DNA from: Nitrospira sp.
GTDB taxonomy: Bacteria; Nitrospirota; Nitrospiria; Nitrospirales; Nitrospiraceae
Length of the DNA stretch: 64,000 bases
Assembly (NCBI GenBank): GCA_005116835.1
Contig: SWDM01000021.1
Location: forward strand, 91,726 to 155,725
Direction: 5' to 3'
A program made the position numbers and the translations under genes. Positions 53,707 to 62,095 of the stretch are shown here, piece by piece. The notes under the pieces are model-generated. The model did not search any database, was not told where the DNA came from, and saw only the letters and a list, made by a program, of their open reading frames with translations. Position 1 is the first letter of the stretch, and every line of letters starts with the position of its first letter.

Positions 53707-54576
53707 ATGAAGAACGGATTTTTCCGCGGGCATGGGCTGGGTAATGACTATGTGGTGATGGACCCGAAAGAGTTGTCGTTCACGCTCACCGCGTCGAGGA
53801 TCAAGGCCATCTGCGATCGTAACTGGGGCCTTGGCAGCGATGGAATCCTTGCGCTTGTTCCGTCAAAGAAAGCGGAATTCGGTCTGAGGATCTTCAACCC
53901 TGACGGCAGTGAGGCGGAAAAGTCCGGCAACGGCCTGCGCATCTTTGCCCGCTATCTCCACGCCACCGGTAAGACGAAAAAAAAGCACTTCACCGTTGAA
54001 ACCAAAGGTGGACTGGTGACGATTGATCTGCATCTGGATCGGCATGGAGATGCGAGCGCGGTCACAGTCGAAATGGGCAAGGCCACGTTCCAGCCTGCCA
54101 CCCTCCCTTGTACCCTCACGGTCGGTGAACTAGTTGAGCAACCCATTGACGCCGCTGGCCAGTCCCTTACCTTCACCGGGGTCAGTGTTGGTAATCCCCA
54201 TTGCGTTGTCTTCAAACCAGCGGGACAGTTCTGGTCGAGAGAAGATCTCTTGAAATTGGGACCGGCATTGGAGAACCATCCCTTCTTCCCGAAGCGAACG
54301 AATGTGCAGCTTGCTGTGCCGACTGGGCCAAAGGAACTCTTCATCCTGATCTGGGAGCGAGGGGCAGGTGAAACCCAGGCCTCTGGATCCTCCTCCTGCG
54401 CTGCCGCAAGCGCGGCTGTCCGGCTAGGCTTGGTGAAGAGCCCCATTACAGTCAAGATGCCTGGAGGCAGCTTGAACATTGAAGTTGCCGCAGACTTCAG
54501 CCTTACCATGAAGGGTCCGGTTGCTGAAGTGGCGCGGGGAAGCCTGAGTCCTTCGTTTGTGCGGGGCCTACGGTAA
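53707..54576 (+). CDS. dapF: Diaminopimelate epimerase-like protein with Ser in place of both catalytic Cys
   Basis: A 289-residue DapF fold from MKNGFFRGHGLGNDYVVMDP, with TAGG-like Shine-Dalgarno bases. DapF normally interconverts LL- and meso-diaminopimelate with two Cys acting as acid and base. Here the first site reads NPDGSEAEKSGNG, so residue 73 is Ser. The second reads ETQASGSSSCAAA, so residue 226 is Ser. The remaining binding motifs (GSDGI, VGNPHCVVF, ERGAGET) are kept. It may be a low-activity epimerase, a different isomerase, or a non-enzymatic paralogue. The gene symbol reflects homology only. Confidence 0.75.
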   Translation: MKNGFFRGHGLGNDYVVMDPKELSFTLTASRIKAICDRNWGLGSDGILALVPSKKAEFGLRIFNPDGSEAEKSGNGLRIFARYLHATGKTKKKHFTVETKGGLVTIDLHLDRHGDASAVTVEMGKATFQPATLPCTLTVGELVEQPIDAAGQSLTFTGVSVGNPHCVVFKPAGQFWSREDLLKLGPALENHPFFPKRTNVQLAVPTGPKELFILIWERGAGETQASGSSSCAAASAAVRLGLVKSPITVKMPGGSLNIEVAADFSLTMKGPVAEVARGSLSPSFVRGLR

Positions 54577-54674
54577 CGTTCGTCAACCGTCATGCGTCAA
54601 GCGTCAACCGGCAGGAATTGGGCGAGGTGTTTTTGTTATCCTTACGATTGACGGATGACGTATGACGAATGACG
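54577..54674. repeat. Degenerate-word hairpin running into the uvrC start
   Basis: The left arm has GTCAA words (CGTCAACCGTCATGCGTCAA, GCGTCAACC) and the right arm TTGACGGATGACGTATGACG and AATGACG. The right arm includes the uvrC ATG and the next four codons, so the coding start lies inside the hairpin and no clear Shine-Dalgarno is seen. Confidence 0.78.
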
Positions 54675-56524
54675 TTCTTCAATCCAAACTCGACCACTTG
54701 CCTGAACAACCCGGCGTCTATCTGTTCAGAGACGAACAGGGTGAATTGCTCTATGTCGGGAAGGCCGCAGTCCTGTCCAACCGGGTCCGCTCCTACTTTC
54801 AGAAGGGGGGAGACCCGTCTCCGAAAACCACCGTACTGGTCAGTCACATCACGGACCTTGAAACGATCGTCACCCGCTCAGAACTTGAAGCGCTGATCCT
54901 TGAAAGCAATCTGATCAAGCAGCATCGGCCTCGCTTCAACGTGGTTTTGCGGGACGACAAGCAATATCCTTATCTTCGCCTGCCGATCAAGGAGGACTTT
55001 CCACGGCTCTCCATCGTTCGCCGGGTGCAACAGGATGGCGCACTCTACTATGGCCCCTACACTCCGGCAGGCGCCTTGCGGGAAACGCTGAAAGTCATCA
55101 AGAAGGCCTTCCCTCTGGCTACCTGCAACATCGTGATCGACGGCAAGGCCGAACGGGCTTGCATCGAATTCGAAATCAAACGGTGTATGGCTCCCTGCAC
55201 CGGTAATCAATCGAAGGAGGATTACCAGCGCATTGTGTCGCAGGTCCGCCAGTTTCTCGAAGGCCGCGATCATGAACTGTTGGATAACTTGCGTGCCCAG
55301 ATGGAAGGGGCGGCGGGGCGCGAGGAATTCGAGGAAGCGGCGCGCTTGCGTGATCGGCTCTTCAATATCGAACGTACGCTTGAAAAACAACGGATTACCC
55401 AAACGACGACGACCGATCAGGATGTGATCGGTCTGGCTCGGCAAGGTTCGGCGGTCGATCTCCAAATTCTCTTCGTACGTGGGGGCCTGTTGATCGGGCG
55501 CAAGGATTTCTTTTGGCCCCATTCTGCCGACACAGGGGATGAAGAACTTGTTCGGTCTGCGATTGAGCAGTTCTATAACAAGGACGGGCAGCCGCCCAAA
55601 GAGCTGCTCATCCCAACCGGGCTCGACGATGTGACCGTGATCGAAGAATGGCTCTCGGGTAAGCGTGGGAACGCCGTCAGGGTTATGACGCCGGAGCGGG
55701 GTGTGAAACACCAATTGGTCCTTCTGGCGGAGGAGAATGCCGGCGCTGCCGTGGCCAACCATCTCCGAGACGAAGAAATAGGACGGCAGGCGGTTGAGGA
55801 ACTTAAACGGCTCGTACGACTGGACATTGTGCCTCGGCGGATCGAAGGTTTCGATATTTCGAACACCATGGGTAACCAATCTGTGGCGTCGATGGTTGTA
55901 TGGGAAGAGGGTCAGATGAAGAAAGCCGACTACCGGCGTTTCAAAATCCAAACTGTGACCGGCGCCAACGACTTTGCTAGCATGCAGGAAGTCGTCATGC
56001 GCCGCTATGGAGACAGCGAGCATCTCGCGCGGCCGGATCTTATCCTCATTGATGGAGGCTTAGGCCAGCTCGCCGCAGCCATGGAAGGGTTGAAACAGGT
56101 CGGCCATGAGGACTTGGCGATTATCGGACTGGCCAAGGCTCGCGGTGAAAAAGATGAACGGATTTTTCTTCCAGGCCGAAAAAATCCCATCGTACTGCGC
56201 GCGAATTCACCTGCTACCCATCTGGTGCAGCGCATTCGGGACGAGGCCCATCGATTTGCCATCACCTTCCACCGCAAGCTGCGTAGCAAAGCTCTAATGG
56301 CCTCATCGCTCGATCAGGTGATCGGCATCGGCGAGATCACAAGGGCTCGCCTGCTCAAGCAATATGGGAGTCTGGTGAACATCGCTGCCGCCACTGACGA
56401 TGAGTTGACGGCCACTGGCCTCGATGCCAAGACCGTCGCAGAGATGCGGAAGGCCCTCCGAGATCACAAGGGCTCGCCTGCTCAAGCAATATGGGAGTCT
56501 GGTGAACATCGCTGCCGCCACTGA
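54662..56524 (+). CDS. uvrC: Excinuclease ABC subunit C, C-terminus altered by tandem duplication
   Basis: A 620-residue nucleotide-excision repair nuclease. The N-terminal GIY-YIG domain includes PGVYLFRDEQGELLYVGKAA. A UVR domain is near 205-240, and the second nuclease has FDISNTMGNQSVASMVVW, LILIDGGLGQLAAA and ITFHRKLR. Helix-hairpin-helix motifs follow (IGIGEITRARLLKQYGSLVN, VAEMRKAL). A perfect 127-bp tandem repeat shifts the frame, so the last 21 residues after MRKAL are an out-of-frame copy of the repeat. The expected ending, a short KALSKTTP, survives downstream in the second copy. Confidence 0.95.
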   Translation: MTNDVLQSKLDHLPEQPGVYLFRDEQGELLYVGKAAVLSNRVRSYFQKGGDPSPKTTVLVSHITDLETIVTRSELEALILESNLIKQHRPRFNVVLRDDKQYPYLRLPIKEDFPRLSIVRRVQQDGALYYGPYTPAGALRETLKVIKKAFPLATCNIVIDGKAERACIEFEIKRCMAPCTGNQSKEDYQRIVSQVRQFLEGRDHELLDNLRAQMEGAAGREEFEEAARLRDRLFNIERTLEKQRITQTTTTDQDVIGLARQGSAVDLQILFVRGGLLIGRKDFFWPHSADTGDEELVRSAIEQFYNKDGQPPKELLIPTGLDDVTVIEEWLSGKRGNAVRVMTPERGVKHQLVLLAEENAGAAVANHLRDEEIGRQAVEELKRLVRLDIVPRRIEGFDISNTMGNQSVASMVVWEEGQMKKADYRRFKIQTVTGANDFASMQEVVMRRYGDSEHLARPDLILIDGGLGQLAAAMEGLKQVGHEDLAIIGLAKARGEKDERIFLPGRKNPIVLRANSPATHLVQRIRDEAHRFAITFHRKLRSKALMASSLDQVIGIGEITRARLLKQYGSLVNIAAATDDELTATGLDAKTVAEMRKALRDHKGSPAQAIWESGEHRCRH

Positions 56525-56585
56525 CGATGAGTTGACGGCCACTGGCCTCGATGCCAAGACCGTCGCAGAGATGCGGAAGGCCCTC
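56332..56585. repeat. Perfect 127-bp tandem duplication in uvrC
   Basis: Unit 1 is 56332-56458 and unit 2 is 56459-56585, with no mismatch seen. Each begins CGAGATCACAAGGGCTCG and ends GGAAGGCCCTC. 127 is not a multiple of 3, so the second unit is read in another frame and uvrC stops inside it at 56524. Confidence 0.97.
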
Positions 56586-56611
56586 TCGAAAACTACTCCA
56601 TAAAGAATATT

Positions 56612-56765
56612 TTCGCAGGCTGCTCAAAAAGGTCAGACTTGTCGTGCGTGAAAGGTGAAACGTAAAACGTGAAATGTTCCGGAGGGAGAGCACTCGCAAT
56701 TCTACGTTTCACCTTTCACGTCTCACGTTTCACGGTTCCTGGAAAGGGCTGTTTCAGCATCCCGC
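56612..56765. repeat. Intergenic inverted repeat with nested degenerate-word hairpin
   Basis: Outer arms resemble the element at 59105 (CAGGCTGCTCAAAAAGG on the left; GGGCTGTTTCAGCATCCCGC on the right). Nested inside at 56648-56735 is a word hairpin: GTGAAAGGTGAAACGTAAAA on the left, ACGTTTCACCTTTCACG plus TCTCACGTTTCACGG on the right. It sits between convergent uvrC and the FadL-type gene and could serve both as terminator. Confidence 0.7.
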
Positions 56766-56766
56766 G

Positions 56767-58122
56767 CTAAAACACGAATTTGGCGCTGACCGTCCCGAGA
56801 TGAACATAGGCATGGTATGTCCCATTGACGGTGGGGTTAAGGTTCCCAGCAACCGTGCGCGGTTCATAAAACCATTCCTGAAACGCCACATCGAGTCCGA
56901 TTCCCTTGGGCCAGAGCGCGGAGGCTCCTCCGCATGGCACCATACCTAGAAACCGGCCTTGGCCCTTACACAAGAATCCAGCCCCAATGGACAGCGTGTT
57001 GGAAGATATGGAAATCGTCGCCGGGTTGAATGTCATATCAGGAACGGGATTCTCGGTGTGCGTGTACCCCGATCGCACCGCCACATCCCAATGGGGTAAC
57101 CACGAGGGGTTGAGCCATTTGTATTCAGTGCCGATCGCCACGACCGGCACGGTCTTCCACTGTTGCGGTTGCGGGAAGACTCCGCCGGAGGAGAGGTGGA
57201 TGTCGAGGTCACGATTTGACTTCCACCCGACATATTCCACGTCGAGTTCCAACTTCCATTCCCGCTCACTCGTACGAACCGGCCAGATCGCAATGGCTCC
57301 TGTATATATCTGAGGAAGCACGAGGTTGGTGGAGGCATCGGCAACCTTCGCCCCGTTGACCAACAGCGATCCACTCAACGGCACCACAGCCTGGGTGCGA
57401 TAGACCAGCCCGACGGAGGCAATCGGTTTGCCATCGCTGTTTCTCAGTGGGGTGTAGAGCAGGCTGACAGTTGCGCCGGCCCCCGTTCCGTTGCCGTTGA
57501 ATTCGACGGAAGCCCCAGCTGGAATACCAAAGACCCCAGCACCTACTTGTTTCTGTTCCGCTTGTCCCTGTCCAAGAAAACTTGCGAAAGTATAGATGTC
57601 GGCACTGACTCCGATGGCCAACTGATCGTTCAGCTTATAGGCTACAGTCGGCTTGATATCGATGAGAGGAAGTGCTGCAGTGGTCACGGCAGTATTGAAG
57701 GGGCCATCCAGCGGATAGCGAATGTTCGTACCGAATGGCGAGGTCAGACCGAGCCCCAGCGTGACGGGGGAGAACGCCGATGCGCCGAGGGCTCCAAGAT
57801 TAGCGCTCAGATAGAAATGGCTTGGAGGGGGAGAGGTGATTCTCCCGCCGAAATCGCCTCTTGCATCGAGCCCTGCCTGATTCTTGTATTGGATCGACCC
57901 TCCCATGAGAGTCGTCCCAACCATACTCTGGACACCCTCGACTTGAGTCAATCCGGCCGGATTAAAATGGATAGCCGAAGCATCGTCCGCCTGAGCGGCA
58001 AATGCGTTTCCCTGACCGGCTGCGGCAGCTCCTTGCGGTTGAAATCTGATCGCTTGGGCAGAAGTATATGATGGGAGTAAGAGAACCACCATGAAGACCA
58101 GCGAATACAAGATCCAGTTCAT
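56767..58122 (-). CDS. OmpP1/FadL/TodX-type outer-membrane transporter
   Basis: A 451-residue protein from MNWILYSLVFMVVLLLPSYT, with the signal ending TSAQA. The conserved N-terminal hatch region is clear: GAAAAGQGNAFAAQADDASA, then IHFNPAGLTQVEG. The barrel ends GTVSAKFVF with a terminal Phe. FadL proteins let hydrophobic molecules such as fatty acids cross the outer membrane. A Cys pair near the C-terminus (LCKGQGRFLGMVPCGG) may form a loop disulfide. It is divergent from luxR; the 168-bp gap is AT-rich. Confidence 0.9.
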   Translation of the reverse strand: MNWILYSLVFMVVLLLPSYTSAQAIRFQPQGAAAAGQGNAFAAQADDASAIHFNPAGLTQVEGVQSMVGTTLMGGSIQYKNQAGLDARGDFGGRITSPPPSHFYLSANLGALGASAFSPVTLGLGLTSPFGTNIRYPLDGPFNTAVTTAALPLIDIKPTVAYKLNDQLAIGVSADIYTFASFLGQGQAEQKQVGAGVFGIPAGASVEFNGNGTGAGATVSLLYTPLRNSDGKPIASVGLVYRTQAVVPLSGSLLVNGAKVADASTNLVLPQIYTGAIAIWPVRTSEREWKLELDVEYVGWKSNRDLDIHLSSGGVFPQPQQWKTVPVVAIGTEYKWLNPSWLPHWDVAVRSGYTHTENPVPDMTFNPATISISSNTLSIGAGFLCKGQGRFLGMVPCGGASALWPKGIGLDVAFQEWFYEPRTVAGNLNPTVNGTYHAYVHLGTVSAKFVF

Positions 58123-58290
58123 GCTTCCTAGCTCCCGTGAAGGCAAAAAAGGGTGATGATATCGATAAGTAAAGCATCCAGATAGAGCCATTTAGCTCCA
58201 CCGCGACAGAATATTTGATATTTCTTCTTGTAAATTACCAGTGTACAATTCTATTCCCAGGTTCAACTTCATGTTCAAGCTGGATTGACT

Positions 58291-59106
58291 ATGGCGCAGA
58301 CTTTCAAAAACCCCTTCCCTAGTCAGCTGTTCGAGAATTTTTCAAAACAGGAATGCCAGCACGCGCTGCAAGTTTTTCACTATGCCGCTCAAGCGGAGAC
58401 ATCCGAGGACGTAAGGGACGTACTGATTCAGTTTCAGGAACTGTTCCCGTTCAATCGTCTACTCGGCGGGCTGGCGCGACTCAGTTCCAGTGGAAAATTC
58501 GAGGGCTTCACGAATGTTGTCAATGTGAGTTATCCGGATGAATGGCTCTATCTCTACTGGAAGAATGGGTATGCTGAGATTGACCCAGTGTTCCGTGCGG
58601 CCTCCCGATCTCCCGGCACCCAGATATGGAAACAGACCTACCAGCAAACGACCTCTAAAGAGGAATTGGAATTTATCGAAACCGCCAGAGGATTTGGCCT
58701 GGCTGACGGAATCACCACCAGTTCAGTCGATCAGGCGTGTGGTCTCGCGACGTTTTATTCCTTTGCAGGAGAAGCGGACGTGGATGCTGAACGGTACGCT
58801 CCACTCGTGGAGTATTTTGGACGCCATCTCCATCTTGCTCTCATGCGAACAGCTAGGAAGAATGCTCCTGCGACGGAAAAGTGTGTGAAGGAACTGTCCC
58901 CGCGTGAAGTGACCATCCTAAATTGGATCAAGAACGGCAAGACGAACTGGGAAGTCGGCCAGATTCTCGGGGTCACGGAGCGGACGGTGCGATTTCATCT
59001 TGCGAGCATCTTCGCCAAACTCGATGTCACCTCCCGCTCACAGGCAGTCGCTGCAGCTATGGAACATGGCCTTCCCATCCTGCACGGTCTTCCAAGCGCG
59101 AGCTAG
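58291..59106 (+). CDS. LuxR-family quorum-sensing regulator
   Basis: A 271-residue regulator. Numbering from the TTG at 58285, the autoinducer-binding domain spans about 25-185 and keeps the usual acyl-homoserine-lactone residues: W87/Y96 (DEWLYLYWKNGYAEIDP), D100-P101, W115 and G142 (GLADGIT). The C-terminal LuxR/FixJ helix-turn-helix is at about 203-262 (LSPREVTILNWIKNGKTN, VTERTVRFHLASIFAKL). The ATG at 58291 is chosen as start. It probably binds the lux box at 60076. It faces the luxI-type gene, the convergent pattern often seen for luxR/luxI pairs. Confidence 0.88.
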   Translation: MAQTFKNPFPSQLFENFSKQECQHALQVFHYAAQAETSEDVRDVLIQFQELFPFNRLLGGLARLSSSGKFEGFTNVVNVSYPDEWLYLYWKNGYAEIDPVFRAASRSPGTQIWKQTYQQTTSKEELEFIETARGFGLADGITTSSVDQACGLATFYSFAGEADVDAERYAPLVEYFGRHLHLALMRTARKNAPATEKCVKELSPREVTILNWIKNGKTNWEVGQILGVTERTVRFHLASIFAKLDVTSRSQAVAAAMEHGLPILHGLPSAS

Positions 59107-59232
59107 CAGGATACTGAAAAAGTCCGCCAGCATCGTTCTCGCATCGTTCAGATCCTCAACGTACCCCAGAGGGTACGCCTCCGGTCTTCACTCGCTGCGG
59201 CCTTGCTGGACGGCCTTTTTGAGCATCCTGCT
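59105..59232. repeat. 128-nt inverted repeat at the luxR 3' end
   Basis: The left arm AGCAGGATACTGAAAAAGTC, then CGCCAGCA, pairs with TGCTGGACGGCCTTTTTGAG, then CATCCTGCT. Two or three mismatches and one bulge interrupt about 28 bp of pairing. An inner hairpin GTACCC-CAGA-GGGTAC sits in the middle. It starts within the luxR stop codon. A relative with weaker arms is at 56612. The large stem could end both convergent transcripts. Confidence 0.85.
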
Positions 59233-59324
59233 GACTATACAGATGCTATAGCCACACATATTCTCACTGCAGCGCGTCGCACAAAACCGAGCTTTTCCGC
59301 AGGCTGCTGCTCTCGCTCCAGGTC

Positions 59325-60000
59325 ACATTCTTGCCGCAATGTCCTCCGTGGCCGGCTCCGTCGTATGCAGCCACTTCAACATCTCCGGTCGCTCAGACGC
59401 CGCGGCTGAGCGGAACTCGTCGAGATCGAGCAGCGCTCCGACAGAGAGCACATCCGCCGGAGGCAGTGCGACGGGAGTGCCGATCGCATGACAGGGCCAG
59501 CCGATTCGTTGCACCACCCGGAGAAGCCTGCTTTCAACGACCAGGTACGTGTATCGAATATCATTCGCGAGAGTCCAGTGGTACATGGCCTTGAAAATAG
59601 TCCGCATCACCCTTGCTGAAAGACCCCGGTCGGCAATTGTAGGGTCTACGGCCAAGCGGGTAATTTCCGCTGTATCGAGCTCCTTGCGAACGTGATGTGA
59701 CCCGACTAGGCATCCGCTGAATTCACTTTCCAGCATAAATGGAAATGGAGCGGGTGTCATCCGCACCATGCCCAGCAGTTGCTGATTGGAGAAAAGACCG
59801 ATCGAGTGGCTCCATGCATCGTAGACATCAGACTCAAGTTGATCCTTCCTCTCCGCCACCCACTTGAGCTTCTCGGCAAAGACTCTATGCCGAAGATGGT
59901 AGGCCTGCCGTAACTCCTCCTCGCTTTCGAGTACCTTGATCAGAAACTCCCCATCATAGAACTCAATCTGCCTCGACTCCTGATTGACTCCGTCTTTCAT
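59325..60000 (-). CDS. LuxI-type acyl-homoserine-lactone synthase
   Basis: A 225-residue synthase; the stop codon occupies 59323-59325. The ATG at 60000 is chosen because GGAGG lies 5 nt upstream; the ATG at 60012 would put this Shine-Dalgarno inside the gene. All eight hallmark residues of LuxI enzymes are present: R37, F41, W47 (LRHRVFAEKLKW), D58 and D61 (SDVYD), R80 (GMVRM), E112 and R115 (AEITRLAV). The family makes acyl-homoserine lactones from acyl-ACP or acyl-CoA and S-adenosylmethionine. A lux box lies 76-95 bp upstream, so positive feedback is likely. The acyl chain cannot be read from sequence. Confidence 0.9.
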
Positions 60001-60051
60001 GTGGGCCTCCATGGGTTGAGCTGCAACGGTGATCGTGATCGAGCGCTAATG

Positions 60052-60066
60052 GTTCCAAATTGGAAC
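60052..60066. promoter_or_regulatory. 15-bp palindrome between luxI and lux box
   Basis: GTTCCAA-A-TTGGAAC is a perfect 7+1+7 palindrome. It lies where the -10 region of the luxI promoter would be if the lux box overlaps the -35 site. It could bind a repressor. Confidence 0.55.
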
Positions 60067-60072
60067 TCATTC

Positions 60073-60098
60073 GTCACCTGGCGGAACCGACAGGTGAC
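60073..60098. promoter_or_regulatory. lux box operator
   Basis: GTCACCTG and CAGGTGAC are perfect 8-bp arms separated by 10 bp. The core ACCTG-N10-CAGGT at 60076-60095 is the classic 20-bp lux box form. It is 76 bp before the luxI start and 105 bp before the kinase gene start, in the divergent gap, so LuxR may control both genes. Confidence 0.85.
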
Positions 60099-60202
60099 GG
60101 AACGTGTAGGAGCCACGTAATAATGTTCTCCTCTGAACTGAGGAATCCGAGTGAGAATAACTTCAGAAGACAACTACGGCACATGCAGAGAAAGGGCACT
60201 CC

Positions 60203-61021
60203 ATGAAAGATCGCCATGGGTTTCAGATTCTCGATGGGTTTCGGCAATCCCGTAACAGGCTGTCGTATCGGCCTGAGGCTCTTGCCCAGAGGATTTCACA
60301 AGACAAAAACCAATTGTGCGCTAGTCCACTATATGACCAGGTTGGAATCAGCCTCGGTACGGCTCTCACGACTTCCGAGCGACGATTGAGCGCACTGCTT
60401 CAGGATCGCAGACGTATCGGACGGGAGTTGCACGATTCTGTGTTGCAAGCGCTCTACGCGATTGAATTGACGCTTAAGAAAGCTCCTGGATTGCGCAGAG
60501 GGGCGACGAAGGCTGTGGCATGTTCACACGATCAGGCTACGGATCAACTTCGCAGGCTTATCCAAGATATCCGGAGCATGATTATGAGGGTGGAGTCTGA
60601 CCGTATCGAATCATTTAGGCTGGTTCCCGAGTTGCAGGCCCTCGCGCAGGCTGTTGAACGAGTGAGCCAGGCGAGGATTTGTATCGAGGTCAATCAGGCG
60701 GCAGAGGAAATTCTGACCGGTGAAGAAGCAAGGGAACTGGTCACGATCTGTAAGGAGGCCGTGACCAATTGTATACGTTACGCCCAGGCCACACGAATTG
60801 TGATTGGCCTTCGGCAGATAGGCTCGCGAGTCCGCCTGAGTGTTCGCGACAATGGATCGGGCTTCGATGTCGAAGAGAGTCGGGCAAAGGGCTTTGGGTT
60901 TGCACAGATGGAAATTCGAGTTCGGAAGATCGGTGGGCGCCTGAACATCCGATCGACAGTAGGCCGAGGCACCTGCGTCACTGCCGACATCTACCTTGAA
61001 CCGGTACTCACAACGGTATGA
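60203..61021 (+). CDS. NarX/LiaS-type sensor histidine kinase, soluble
   Basis: A 272-residue kinase with no TM helix. The HisKA_3 dimerisation helix has RRRIGRELHDSVLQALY, with the phospho-acceptor H77. The ATPase domain has an N box (KEAVTNCIRYAQ, N189), G1 (DNGSGFD) and G2 (KGFGFAQMEIRV, then STVGRGTCV). No recognisable sensory domain precedes it, so input may come from a partner protein. It is divergent from luxI, 105 bp from the lux box, and is followed by a response regulator gene 287 bp away. Confidence 0.88.
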   Translation: MKDRHGFQILDGFRQSRNRLSYRPEALAQRISQDKNQLCASPLYDQVGISLGTALTTSERRLSALLQDRRRIGRELHDSVLQALYAIELTLKKAPGLRRGATKAVACSHDQATDQLRRLIQDIRSMIMRVESDRIESFRLVPELQALAQAVERVSQARICIEVNQAAEEILTGEEARELVTICKEAVTNCIRYAQATRIVIGLRQIGSRVRLSVRDNGSGFDVEESRAKGFGFAQMEIRVRKIGGRLNIRSTVGRGTCVTADIYLEPVLTTV

Positions 61022-61308
61022 AGCACCCGATTACCGACCGTATTGGGCGCTCGTCGTCTTTCGCTTCCAGTTACGAAGTACGCAAGGATCACATGATCGA
61101 GACAATAGACCGCAATAACCGGTCTTCCCCTTACAGGCACTGCGATTGACCATTATTATCGCGCGATCCTAGAGGCCTCCGGGTGTGATCCTGCTCCTCT
61201 CGCCAAGCTCCATCATTCTGGAATGGAACCGTGCAGGGGCGTTAGAGCAAGGGGCTACGTATCCGTGCCGATTGCAGACTGTTCCATCCCCACACGGGAG
61301 CACTTCAG
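61022..61308. other. Intergenic region, kinase to regulator
   Basis: I see no gene, hairpin or clear promoter in these 287 bp. GGGAG at about 61296 is the Shine-Dalgarno of the following TTG start. Confidence 0.5.
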
Positions 61309-61998
61309 TTGAAAGTTCTTGTCATCGACGATAATGAATTCATACGCCAGGGTGTGAAGCAGATTCTTGCAGAAGCATTTCCTCGGGTCGAGATAGGAGA
61401 AGCCGGTACAGGTCAGAGGGGGCTTGCTGCGGTGCATCGGGAGCCCTGGGACTTGGCGATTATGGAGATCAGTCTTCCTGATCTGAGTGGGTTGGAACTG
61501 TTACGCAAGCTACATAGCACAGCGCCTCGCCTCCCCCTGATGGTCCTGAGTCTCCATCCGGAAAAGCAATATGCACTTCGAGCCTTCCGCGCCGGGGCCA
61601 TGGCCTATTTGAACAAACGGATCACACCAGCAGAATTGACCAGAGCAACCAAGCATGTCCTAACCGGGAGGATGTATGTATCCTCCTCCCTCGCAGTGAA
61701 TATGACCAACAGGTTAAGGGACAATTCTGGCAAACTCGACCATGAGACGCTATCGGATCGGGAATTCGAAATCCTTATGCTTGTAGCCCAGGGCCAACCC
61801 ATCAGGGACATCGCACAGTTCATGACGCTTAGCATCGAGACTGTCAACACCTATCGAGCGAGTCTTTTGGACAAGCTGCACCTCACAACCACTGACGAAC
61901 TGATCCGTTATGCCCTCGATCATCAATTGCTAGACTCGCAGGGCGCAGAACCAGGCTTCCAGCGTCCGGTCTCTGCTCCTGCGAAGCGTATCTTGTGA
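61309..61998 (+). CDS. NarL/FixJ-type response regulator with Glu at the phosphorylation site
   Basis: A 229-residue regulator from a TTG with GGGAG 8 bp upstream. In the receiver domain the acidic pair D7-D8 (VIDDNE), S81 (VLSLHPE) and K103 (LNKRITP) are present. The position of the phospho-acceptor Asp is Glu 53 (DLAIMEISLPDLSG). Such a change often mimics phosphorylation. The C-terminal LuxR/FixJ DNA-binding domain (LSDREFEILMLVAQGQPIRD, LSIETVNTYRASLLDKLHL) is complete. It is probably the partner of the kinase at 60203, but may be active without it. Confidence 0.88.
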   Translation: MKVLVIDDNEFIRQGVKQILAEAFPRVEIGEAGTGQRGLAAVHREPWDLAIMEISLPDLSGLELLRKLHSTAPRLPLMVLSLHPEKQYALRAFRAGAMAYLNKRITPAELTRATKHVLTGRMYVSSSLAVNMTNRLRDNSGKLDHETLSDREFEILMLVAQGQPIRDIAQFMTLSIETVNTYRASLLDKLHLTTTDELIRYALDHQLLDSQGAEPGFQRPVSAPAKRIL

Positions 61999-62057
61999 AT
62001 CGTAGTCAGTTGAGGACTCTAACGTTTCGCGATTTACGAACCACCGAGTCCTTGAAA

Positions 62058-62087
62058 TTGACAGCCCCCCCCCTTGCCGACTAGGAT
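62058..62087 (+). promoter_or_regulatory. Promoter with a poly(C) tract in the spacer
   Basis: TTGACA at 62058-62063 and TAGGAT at 62082-62087 are separated by 18 bp. The spacer has nine consecutive C (62065-62073). The GTG start at 62096 is only 8 bp after the -10 box, so the message would be leaderless or nearly so. Confidence 0.65.
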
Positions 62088-62095
62088 AGCAATCC

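Noticed and set aside
58192..58290. A lux box in front of luxR
   Set aside because: No ACCTG/CAGGT-type dyad is found in this AT-rich gap; only a TACAAT that could be a -10 box.
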